This document shows, one piece after another, positions 1 through 5,173 of a stretch of 5,173 nt of DNA. The DNA comes from Clostridia bacterium (GTDB lineage: Bacteria; Bacillota; Clostridia; Oscillospirales; CAG-272), in NCBI GenBank assembly GCA_017504335.1, contig JAFVRI010000261.1:1-5173 (forward strand), given 5' to 3'. How positions within the stretch are numbered: position 1 is the first letter of the stretch; the number at the start of each line of letters is the position of its first letter. The position numbers were made by a program, and so were the translations under genes. The notes below the pieces were generated by a model that was not told where the DNA came from, did no database searches, and worked only from the letters and a program-made list of their open reading frames with translations.

Positions 1-1689
1 AAGGTCACTGCGGCAGAGGTGGTCAAAAAGCTGATGATGATGGGCATGATGGTTACGGTCAATCAGGTGATCGACTATGATACCGCATTCCTCATTGCCG
101 ACGAGCTTGGTGCCAATGTCACCAAGGAAGTGGTCGTTACCATCGAGGAAAAGCTGTTTGACGAGACCGAGGATTCGGCAGAGACCCTTCTGCCCCGCGC
201 TCCCGTTGTTTGTGTCATGGGTCACGTTGACCACGGTAAGACCTCGCTTCTTGACGCCATTCGTGATACCCACGTTACCTCCGGAGAGGCAGGCGGTATT
301 ACTCAGCATATTGGTGCATACCGTGTTAAGGTCAAGGGTCAGGATATTACCTTCCTGGATACCCCCGGACATGAAGCATTTACCGCAATGCGCGCAAGAG
401 GCGCGCAGGCGACCGATATTGCCATTCTGGTCGTTGCCGCTGACGACGGCATCATGCCTCAGACCGTTGAGGCGATCAGCCACGCAAAGGCAGCGGGCAT
501 CGATATCATCGTTGCCATCAACAAGATGGATAAGCCCACGGCAAATCCCGACAACGTCAAGCAGGAGCTGACCAAGTACGATCTGGTCCCCGAGGAGTGG
601 GGCGGAGATGTCAGCGGTGTTCCCGTATCGGCACTGACCGGTCAGGGTATCGATGATCTTTTGGAGAACGTACTGCTGGTTGCTGAGGTCAAGGAGCTGA
701 AGGCAAATCCCAATCGCCGTGCCAAGGGCATCATCATCGAGGCAAAGCTGGATAAGGGCCGCGGACCTGTGGCAACGGTACTGGTTCAGAACGGTACGCT
801 GCGCAGCGGCGACATCGTGATCGCAGGCACCTCCGTGGGACATGTCCGTGCCATGACCGACGATAAGGGAAGAAATGTAAAGGAAGCAGGACCTTCTGTT
901 CCTGTTGAGATCATCGGTCTTGCAGAGGTCCCCTCCGCAGGTGACGAGTTCAATGCCGTTGAGGATGAAAGAATGGCAAGAGAGCTTGCCGATCAGAGAC
1001 GTGCGCAGGCGAAGGAAGAGGAATTCAAGGCAAATGCCAGAGCAAACCTCAACGATCTGTTTGCGCAGATCTCCGAGGGTGTCAAGGAGCTGAACGTCAT
1101 TGTCAAGGCAGACGTGGGCGGATCCGCGGAGGCTGTCAAGCAGTCTCTTGAAAAGATCTCCAACGACGAGGTCAAGGTCCGTGTTATTCATGCGGCGGCA
1201 GGCGGAATCCGTGAGGGAGACGTTACACTTGCGGCGGCATCCAATGCCATCATCGTCGGATTCAACGTCCGTCCCGATAAGGTTGCCATTGATTCTGCTG
1301 AGAGACAGAACGTGGAGATCCGTACCTACCGTGTCATTTATGACTGTATCAACGAGATCACCGATGCCATGAAGGGAATGCTGGCACCTCAGTACCGTGA
1401 GAATCTTCTCGGTCACGCAGAGGTCAGACAGACCATTCACGTACCCAACGTGGGAACCATTGCGGGCTCCTATGTTCAGGACGGTAAGGTTCTGCGTTCG
1501 GCAATGATCCGTGTGGTTCGTGACGGTGTGGTGATCTTCGAGGATAAGATCTCCTCCCTGAAGCGCTTCAAGGACGATGCCAAGGAAGTGGCACAGGGCT
1601 ACGAGTGCGGAATCGGTCTGGAGCGATTCAACGACATTAAGGTCGGAGACGTGCTGGAAGCCTATATCATGGAAGAAATCGAACGATAA
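1..1689 (+). CDS. infB: Translation initiation factor IF-2, 5'-truncated by window edge
   Basis: IF-2 is the GTPase that brings initiator fMet-tRNA to the 30S subunit and promotes 50S joining in the cytoplasm. The reading frame is open from base 1, so the true start lies outside; 562 codons are visible. Numbering from the first visible codon: the end of an IF2_N module (residues about 1-45), then the G domain with G1 GHVDHGKT (74-81), switch I GGITQHIGAY (98-107), G3 DTPGHEA (120-126), G4 NKMD (174-177) and G5 SAL (210-212). Domain II starts near AKGIIIEAKLDKGRGPVATV, then comes a charged helix, domain III (around VKADVGGSAEA), and the fMet-tRNA-binding C2 domain with YECGIGLERFNDIKVGD, ending MEEIER. 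The C-terminus is complete, and a terminator follows 11 nt after the stop. All G motifs are intact, so it should be functional. rbfA, the usual Firmicutes neighbour, does not follow. Confidence 0.98.
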   Translation, partial: KVTAAEVVKKLMMMGMMVTVNQVIDYDTAFLIADELGANVTKEVVVTIEEKLFDETEDSAETLLPRAPVVCVMGHVDHGKTSLLDAIRDTHVTSGEAGGITQHIGAYRVKVKGQDITFLDTPGHEAFTAMRARGAQATDIAILVVAADDGIMPQTVEAISHAKAAGIDIIVAINKMDKPTANPDNVKQELTKYDLVPEEWGGDVSGVPVSALTGQGIDDLLENVLLVAEVKELKANPNRRAKGIIIEAKLDKGRGPVATVLVQNGTLRSGDIVIAGTSVGHVRAMTDDKGRNVKEAGPSVPVEIIGLAEVPSAGDEFNAVEDERMARELADQRRAQAKEEEFKANARANLNDLFAQISEGVKELNVIVKADVGGSAEAVKQSLEKISNDEVKVRVIHAAAGGIREGDVTLAAASNAIIVGFNVRPDKVAIDSAERQNVEIRTYRVIYDCINEITDAMKGMLAPQYRENLLGHAEVRQTIHVPNVGTIAGSYVQDGKVLRSAMIRVVRDGVVIFEDKISSLKRFKDDAKEVAQGYECGIGLERFNDIKVGDVLEAYIMEEIER

Positions 1690-1700
1690 ATTCAAAATCA

Positions 1701-1740
1701 AAAAAAGCGGAGAGCATTTCGGATGCTCTCCGCTTTTTTT
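1701..1740. terminator. Bidirectional intrinsic terminator between infB and the convergent membrane protein gene
   Basis: The 11-bp perfect stem GCGGAGAGCAT / ATGCTCTCCGC (1707-1717 with 1723-1733) has a TTCGG loop and is flanked by A6 on the left and T7 on the right. Read on the plus strand it ends infB transcripts with a U-tract. Read on the minus strand the A6 becomes a U6 tract and ends the convergent gene, whose TAA (1739-1741) overlaps the tract. The symmetry is seen directly; the function is inferred from the classic stem plus U-tract layout. Confidence 0.95.
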
Positions 1741-2143
1741 AGTCTCTACGCTTTTTGGGAACAAGAACAACGATCAAAATAATGGCAACGGCTACCACCG
1801 CGATCGCGATCAAAACAGCGATCCATCCCATGCCGCCTTCCTCGTCCTCGACGGGCTCGGTCTCGGTGGCTTCTTCACTTTCATTTCCGATGAAGCCGTC
1901 GCTGTCGCTGACTTCACCGTTTTCGCCGTTCATCATATCGGTGACCGCTTCACTGAGGGCATCTCCCACATCGCTGACCGCATCCCCCACGTCGCTGACC
2001 AGATCTCGTGCTCCGTCGGCAGGATTCCATGCCGCTGCCTTGGCGGAAACGGGAAGAATCAAAAGAGCGGACAAACAGAGAAGAACCGCCAGAATCAGGG
2101 CGCGGATCGAAAACCGACGCCCATGTCTTTTTCTTTGGTGCAT
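1739..2143 (-). CDS. Small secreted/membrane-anchored protein of unknown function (134 aa)
   Basis: I do not recognise a family. The protein has a basic n-region (RKRHGRR, residues 4-10), a hydrophobic stretch (about 15-31) and a likely signal peptidase I site after PVSAKA (about 36). An amphipathic segment with a heptad duplication follows (SDVGDAV SDVGDAL, 50-63). Next come a strongly acidic Ser/Glu/Asp-rich linker (about 73-103) and one C-terminal membrane helix (about 105-128) closed by the basic tail KKRRD. Expected topology is an extracellular acidic segment anchored in the membrane by its C-terminus; the KKRRD tail recalls sortase-substrate tails, but no LPxTG is present. The ATG at 2143 is chosen because AAGAAAGGA lies 7 nt upstream. 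The gene stands alone, converges on infB, shares its terminator, and diverges from the broken solute-binding gene. The opposite frames are also open, but the signal peptide, membrane helix and ribosome binding site support this strand. Confidence 0.8.
   Translation of the reverse strand: MHQRKRHGRRFSIRALILAVLLCLSALLILPVSAKAAAWNPADGARDLVSDVGDAVSDVGDALSEAVTDMMNGENGEVSDSDGFIGNESEEATETEPVEDEEGGMGWIAVLIAIAVVAVAIILIVVLVPKKRRD
1961..2002. repeat. 21-bp tandem duplication inside the membrane protein gene
   Basis: Two adjacent 21-bp units (1961-1981 and 1982-2002) share the pattern ATCYCCCACRTCGCTGACC and differ at only a few positions. On the coding strand they encode the consecutive heptads with the motif SDVGDA. 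The length is a multiple of three, so the frame is kept. This looks like an in-frame duplication that lengthened an amphipathic helix. Confidence 0.75.
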
Positions 2144-2200
2144 TTTTATTTCCTTTCTTGTAAGAAATCTTTGATCTTAGTGTTCGATTCCCGTCATTGA

Positions 2201-2229
2201 ATTATGAAAGGAAAAAATCGGAAGCGAAA
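2201..2229 (-). promoter_or_regulatory. Possible promoter of the 134-aa membrane protein gene
   Basis: On the minus strand, CATAAT (2206-2201) matches the -10 consensus at 5 of 6 positions. At a 17-nt spacing, TTTCGC (2229-2224) is only a weak -35 (3 of 6). The predicted leader would be about 50 nt. The region is AT-rich and other weak hexamers exist, so this is tentative. Confidence 0.3.
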
Positions 2230-2288
2230 TTTAAGCAAAAGTGAAGAAAAAATGATAAAAATGAGCCAAAACTGAATGGGGGTAAAAA

Positions 2289-2297
2289 TGATACAAT
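2289..2297 (+). promoter_or_regulatory. Possible extended -10 promoter ahead of the solute-binding protein remnant
   Basis: TGATACAAT combines an extended TG with TACAAT, 5 of 6 to the -10 consensus. No acceptable -35 is visible 15-18 nt upstream. It would give a leader of about 80 nt to the ATG at 2385. TATAAG at 2352-2357 is an alternative -10, but it would place the start of transcription only a few bases before the ribosome binding site. Confidence 0.35.
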
Positions 2298-2384
2298 TAT
2301 TGTAGATTAAATGAACAACTTTATGAGACAAAGGATAAAAAATACGACTCTTATAAGTGAAGGAAGTAAAAGGAGGATAACATT

Positions 2385-2884
2385 ATGTTGAACTTCAAAA
2401 AGGTATTGGCACTACTTTTAAGTGTCATCACTCCACCGCCATCGACTACATGGTAATTCCTGTTCCCATGTTCGATGAGCACCAGGAAGAGTACCGCATC
2501 GTTCCTCAGGACAACTACTCTTCGCTGTCGATCCTCTGCAACGTAACCACCGCAACCGAGGTTGTTACCAGAACACTGGAGGTTATGGGCTCCGAGTCCT
2601 ACATCAACCTGCGTAACTGCATTCAGGAGAAGTGCTACAAGCAGAGATACCTGAAGACTCAGCCTAAGGGTAAGATGTTCGACTACATCGTAGATAACAT
2701 CTATCAGGAATTCGGCCACACCTACACCAAGGTCATCGAGCATCCCGTACAGCTCATCCGTAACTACGCAAGATACTTGCCCGGTGAGAGCTCGTACGTT
2801 GAGTCCCTGACCACCTCGCTGGAGACCACCGAGGTTCTGGCGGTACAGAAGCTTTCTGCCTTCTTGCAACAATTCTATGGTTAA
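2385..2884 (+). pseudogene. Internally deleted, frameshifted ABC-transporter solute-binding protein gene
   Basis: The 5' end is intact: AGGAGG (2371-2376) sits 8 nt before ATG 2385, which starts MLNFKKVLALLLSVI, a typical beginning of a Gram-positive lipoprotein signal peptide. This frame stops at TAA 2454-2456 after 23 codons, before any lipobox. In the -1 frame a second stretch is open to TAA 2882-2884, with first ATG 2450 and 144 residues. It starts IPVPMFDEHQEEY and contains SESYINLRNCIQEKCYKQRY and KMFDYIVDNIYQEFG. This order (P-P-x-DE-Q-Y, then SESYR-like, then KY-x-MFD-I-x-FG) is what I know from the C-terminal end of family 1 extracellular solute-binding proteins of gut Clostridia. 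Such proteins are usually 430-550 residues, so most of the N-lobe is missing. ATG 2450 has no ribosome binding site. I infer one large deletion with loss of frame near 2424-2440. A free-standing short ORF or an assembly join are the alternatives. Confidence 0.6.
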
Positions 2885-2901
2885 ACGATTCAATTGAAAA
2901 C

Positions 2902-2986
2902 CGCCCCACTCTCGTTGATGAAGTGAACTGATATGCACCCCAAAAGTTAGACACTTTTGGAGGTGCATATCAATGAGAGCGGGGCG
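2902..2986. repeat. Nested palindrome with an IS3-family-like terminal repeat; possible terminator
   Basis: The inner hairpin is 2929-2972: TGATATGCACC pairs with GGTGCATATCA, then CC/GG, then AAAAGT with ACTTTT, 19 bp with one bulged A (2961) and a TAGAC loop. The outer arms are CGCCCCACTCTCGTTGAT (2902-2919) and ATCAATGAGAGCGGGGCG (2969-2986), 16 of 18 complementary. The left side carries an extra spacer, 2920-2928. The run TGATATGCACCCCAAAAGTTAGACAC resembles the left end of IS3/IS150-group insertion sequences (TGA start, ACCCCAAAAGTT core), but no transposase is present. On the plus strand the structure is followed by GATTGTTTTT, so it could also terminate the solute-binding gene 18 nt upstream. 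The palindrome is seen directly; IS ancestry is inferred. Confidence 0.75.
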
Positions 2987-3055
2987 ATTGTTTTTCGGGG
3001 GGAGAGAACTGTACAACTCTCGATTCCTCGATGATGCAAGAGGTTATCCCATACA

Positions 3056-3155
3056 AAACGGCGGGAGCAAGCCCCCGCCCTACCAAGGAAAGGGAAACCG
3101 ACCTTCATACGGTCGTGTCCCATATCACGTAGGGCGAGGCTTGCTCCCGCCGTTT
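3056..3155. repeat. REP/MITE-like 100-bp GC-rich inverted repeat
   Basis: The left arm AAACGGCGGGAGCAAGCC plus CCCGCCCTAC (3056-3083) is matched by the right arm (3129-3155), with one bulge and one mismatch over 27-28 bp. The 45-nt centre holds a smaller hairpin, CGACC (3099-3103) with GGTCG (3111-3115), flanked by GGGA/TCCC. It is much richer in GC than the surrounding DNA and starts 23 nt past the stop of the minus-strand hydrolase gene, where it may act as a transcript end (TTTT follows the stem on that strand). From memory, GTAGGG-rich arms ending in GCTTGCTCCCGCCG occur scattered in gut Clostridia genomes; copy number cannot be seen here. Confidence 0.75.
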
Positions 3156-3177
3156 ATTCTCGATGCTGTTTTTGCTA

Positions 3178-4155
3178 TTACATATACTGCTTGATCTGCT
3201 GATAAATTCCCTCAAAATAATGGACAAAGCCTTCATCGTTGGGATGGAGATAAAGATCGGCGAAGAACCGCTCTTCCTTGGGGACGCAATCGTAGCCGTG
3301 CAGAACCGTTACGTTCGGCAGAGAAGCGGCAACCGCCTCAATGGTCTTGGCGATGCGAGGAAATTCACCGGCCTCGGTGATCCTTTTTTGGCAATCTCCG
3401 CGCCAGATGGGCGTGATGGCAAAGATCTTGGCATCGGGATATTTCCGCGAAAGGGTCTCATAGAAGCCGCGGCAGTTGGTCTCAAATTCTTCTTTCGTTT
3501 TTTTCGACCAGTCGTTGGTTCCGTATGCCACCGTGATGATGTCGGGCGCTGTTCCGTCTCCCGCCTCGACAAGACCCGGACAGAAGAATTCGCCGCCGAT
3601 GGCCTTGTTGAATCCCTCGGCATCCAACGCGTCGGTCAGAAGGGATGCGTAGGACAGGGAAGGATGATGGGTATCATAGCCCTGCGTGATAGAATCGCCG
3701 TAAATGAGCATGGTATGTGCCTTCTTCAAGGGAGCGAAGGACGCGCCGTCGTCCAGCGTGACACGGGTCAATGTGGGAGCGGCTGACCAAGGAAAGTAGA
3801 GGCGAAGCTCTTTCTCTCCCTCACCCAGATCAAATTCGCCCGCAACACCGGAACCCATTTGCTCGGTGCCTACCTGACCCATATAAATTCCGTCACGGTA
3901 AAGGTCAAAGTGACAGAAGGGGCGAGAAGAGCCGGGGGCGGTCAGTGCCGCAAAGGAAAAGCGGCGGCTGTCGGTGGTGAACTCTAAACGAACTCCCGAG
4001 GAGGAGTGCGCCTTCATGTAAAAATCCTCGGATACGGTTTTGTAATATTCTCGCTCCTGCTTGGTAAAGCGGTGGAGGCGAAGCCCCTCGGCGCATTCCT
4101 CGTAGGATGCGGCGCCCTTGACAAGCATGCGGATTTGTTCATTGCTCAGATTCAT
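3178..4155 (-). CDS. SGNH/GDSL-family hydrolase (probable esterase, 325 aa)
   Basis: This is a serine esterase of the SGNH fold, a family that typically deacylates carbohydrates or small esters; the substrate cannot be told. The N-terminal part (about 1-140) looks like a beta-rich accessory domain (SGVRLEFTTDSRRFSF, CHFDLYRDG), as in CE2-like and related two-domain SGNH esterases. The catalytic domain shows block I YGDSITQG with Ser155, block II NKAIGGEF with Gly187/188, block III AYGTNDW with Asn214, and block V DLYLHPND with His304. The candidate acid, Asp300, is four residues before the His instead of the usual three. No signal peptide is seen, so it is likely cytoplasmic. ATG 4155 is preceded by AAAAGGAG at 8 nt. 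It starts 33 nt after the prmC stop and is very probably co-transcribed with it. Length fits a two-domain family member. Confidence 0.88.
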   Translation of the reverse strand: MNLSNEQIRMLVKGAASYEECAEGLRLHRFTKQEREYYKTVSEDFYMKAHSSSGVRLEFTTDSRRFSFAALTAPGSSRPFCHFDLYRDGIYMGQVGTEQMGSGVAGEFDLGEGEKELRLYFPWSAAPTLTRVTLDDGASFAPLKKAHTMLIYGDSITQGYDTHHPSLSYASLLTDALDAEGFNKAIGGEFFCPGLVEAGDGTAPDIITVAYGTNDWSKKTKEEFETNCRGFYETLSRKYPDAKIFAITPIWRGDCQKRITEAGEFPRIAKTIEAVAASLPNVTVLHGYDCVPKEERFFADLYLHPNDEGFVHYFEGIYQQIKQYM

Positions 4156-4188
4156 AACGATTTCTCCTTTTTGATTTGTGTTTCTGAT

Positions 4189-5013
4189 TTATACAGTCCG
4201 TGTCAAATATGCCACGCGGTCATTCCCACCGTAATCCTTAAAGACTTCGCAGCGGAAGCCCGCGTGACGGGCGATGTCGGATACGGATTTTGCCTGATCC
4301 CATCCGATCTCCAACAACATAAAGCCGTCTCTGGTCAGATATGCTCCGTAGGAGCCGATGATCACGCGATAAAAATCCAAGCCGTCGTCTCCTCCATCCA
4401 ATGCCTTCTCCGGCTCATAGGACAGCTCACGGGCAAGCAGTCCTACCTGCTTGCTTTTAATGTAGGGGGGGTTGGAAAGGATACAGTCGAAGGTGCCAAG
4501 CTCCTTCATGAAATCGGGTGCAAGCACATCTCGACAAAGGAAACCGATCCGATCACCAACGCCGTTTTGCTCGGCATTGTCTCCCGCTACCGCAAGGGTT
4601 TTCGGAAACAGGTCCACGGCAACAGCCCGACAGTCGGGACGGGCGGCAAGGGTGGAAATGGCAACGCATCCGCTTCCCGTGCAAAGATCAATCAATCTTC
4701 CGTTTTGGGGGATCAGACGGGTGGCAAGCTCCACCAGCTTTTCGGTATCCTGACGGGGAATGAGCGTATCCTCGGTTACCCGATAGGTTTCGTGGCAAAA
4801 ATCCCAATAGCCGAGGATGTACTGGAGCGGATATCGATTTGCCCGTTTCTCCACGGCGGCAAGCAGCTCCAGAGAGTCAAATTGGTCGTTTCTTCTCGAC
4901 AAAAGCTCGGCTTTGTTGATGCCGCAAAAGTGGCATAGGAGCAGGGATGCTTCGGCGCGGTCATCCTCAATTCCCGCTTCCCGAAGCCTTGCGCAAATTT
5001 CTTGATAGGTCAT
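4189..5013 (-). CDS. prmC: Peptide chain release factor N5-glutamine methyltransferase
   Basis: PrmC (HemK) uses S-adenosylmethionine to methylate the glutamine of the GGQ motif in release factors RF1 and RF2, which raises termination efficiency. With 274 residues it has the normal length. The N-terminal helical release-factor-binding domain (about 1-70) ends in YPLQYILGYWDF, followed by TLIPRQDTE (83-91). The SAM-binding motif LIDLCTGSGCVAIS is at 107-120 and the catalytic SNPPYI at 180-185. The family block YEPEKALDGGDDGLDFYR is at 199-216, and DYGGNDRVAYL lies near the end. The start is ATG 5013: AAGGGAG lies 6 nt upstream and the family N-terminus begins there. The frame stays open to 5130, but that extension would cross the promoter and lacks homology. 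It is the first gene of a minus-strand pair with the SGNH hydrolase. prfA, its frequent upstream partner, is not immediately upstream. Confidence 0.96.
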   Translation of the reverse strand: MTYQEICARLREAGIEDDRAEASLLLCHFCGINKAELLSRRNDQFDSLELLAAVEKRANRYPLQYILGYWDFCHETYRVTEDTLIPRQDTEKLVELATRLIPQNGRLIDLCTGSGCVAISTLAARPDCRAVAVDLFPKTLAVAGDNAEQNGVGDRIGFLCRDVLAPDFMKELGTFDCILSNPPYIKSKQVGLLARELSYEPEKALDGGDDGLDFYRVIIGSYGAYLTRDGFMLLEIGWDQAKSVSDIARHAGFRCEVFKDYGGNDRVAYLTRTV

Positions 5014-5041
5014 AGGCTTCTCCCTTTTGAAATCTATGTCT

Positions 5042-5070
5042 ATTATAGCAGATTTTTTGAGATTTGAAAA
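5042..5070 (-). promoter_or_regulatory. Sigma-A-type promoter of prmC-SGNH hydrolase unit
   Basis: On the minus strand, TTTTCA (5070-5065) is followed after 17 nt by a perfect TATAAT (5047-5042), with an extended TG one base before it (TGCTATAAT). Predicted transcription start is near 5035, giving a leader of about 20 nt that contains the ribosome binding site AAGGGAG. This also argues against the longer prmC start at 5130. Confidence 0.8.
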
Positions 5071-5137
5071 GGGAAAAATGGAAAAATATCGAACTTTTTG
5101 GCTTAATTTTAAATTTTTATTAATTTTCAAAAAAACC

Positions 5138-5165
5138 TTGCAATTTATGAAAAATGTGATATACT
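5138..5165 (+). promoter_or_regulatory. Divergent promoter for a gene beyond the right edge
   Basis: TTGCAA (5138-5143), a 16-nt AT-rich spacer and TATACT (5160-5165) preceded by TG plus one base form a good extended -10 promoter on the plus strand. A second TATACT overlaps at 5165-5170 but is at a poor spacing. The gene it serves is not in the window. Confidence 0.6.
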
Positions 5166-5173
5166 ATACTTAA

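Noticed and set aside
2173..2198. A tRNA T-loop-like string (GTTCGATTC) that might mark a tRNA 3' end or attachment site.
   Set aside because: The flanking bases do not form a 5-bp T-stem (only two of five pairs fit), and no acceptor or anticodon arm is nearby.
1755..2200. Long plus-strand open frames opposite the membrane protein gene.
   Set aside because: Their products are low-complexity Ser/Pro/Thr-rich or basic shadows without ribosome binding sites; the minus-strand protein has a coherent signal peptide, membrane helix and start site.
2396..2403. C AAA AAG G near the start of the solute-binding gene as a programmed -1 frameshift site joining the two frames.
   Set aside because: Slipping there would destroy the signal peptide and give an odd N-terminus; no downstream pseudoknot is evident. 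A deletion explains the frames better.
2973..3194. A plus-strand 73-codon ORF with a GGAGG 9 nt upstream of its ATG.
   Set aside because: It reads straight through the right arm of one palindrome and the whole second palindrome, its product resembles nothing known, and the apparent ribosome binding site is part of the inverted repeat. At most it is a trace of an IS leader.
4006..4938. A 310-codon plus-strand open frame opposite prmC.
   Set aside because: It is the antisense shadow of prmC and the start of the SGNH gene; prmC carries all family motifs on the other strand, and the opposite frame has no recognisable domain or ribosome binding site.
5014..5130. Longer prmC start at 5130 giving 313 residues.
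   Set aside because: The extension crosses the TATAAT promoter, is Lys/Ile/Phe-rich without family similarity, and the internal ATG at 5013 has a good ribosome binding site and the usual PrmC N-terminus.

Overview
The window looks like a piece of a chromosome from a low-to-mid GC Gram-positive bacterium, most likely an uncultured gut-type Clostridia (Oscillospirales/Ruminococcaceae-like). The evidence is the Firmicutes-style IF-2 sequence, strong purine-rich ribosome binding sites (AGGAGG, AAAGGA, AAGGGAG), sigma-A-like promoters (an exact TATAAT with an extended TG) in AT-rich intergenic DNA, and GC-rich palindromic repeats of a kind I associate with such genomes. The taxonomic call is inference; there is no rRNA here.

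Layout. Positions 1-1689 (+) hold the 3' part of infB, translation initiation factor IF-2, open at the left edge. A strong bidirectional terminator (1701-1740) follows. Convergent to infB, at 1739-2143 (-), lies a 134-residue unrecognised membrane-anchored secreted protein whose stop codon sits inside the terminator's T-tract. A 241-nt AT-rich divergent intergenic region (2144-2384) leads to a broken gene at 2385-2884 (+): a perfect ribosome binding site and signal-peptide start, then an out-of-frame junction to the C-terminal part of what looks like an ABC-transporter extracellular solute-binding protein. The next 293 nt (2885-3177) have no credible gene but carry two large palindromes. One (2902-2986) contains a sequence like an IS3-family terminal inverted repeat; the other (3056-3155) is a REP/MITE-like element. 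The right part is a two-gene minus-strand unit read from 5013 down to 3178: prmC (release factor glutamine methyltransferase), then an SGNH/GDSL hydrolase 33 nt further on. A good promoter lies at 5042-5070. A second promoter at the right edge (5138-5165, +) points out of the window.

How the genes relate. infB and prmC both serve translation (initiation, and maturation of release factors), but they lie on opposite strands and are not co-transcribed. infB is not followed by rbfA, and prmC does not appear to be downstream of prfA, so both common Firmicutes neighbourhoods are broken here. The middle of the window (about 1740-3160) resembles a small accessory insertion zone with a lineage-specific membrane protein, a decayed transporter gene and mobile-element-like palindromes. 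I see no CRISPR array, tRNA, rRNA, prophage or defence system, and no convincing new multi-gene system. The items most worth a second look are the two palindromes and the internally deleted solute-binding protein gene.
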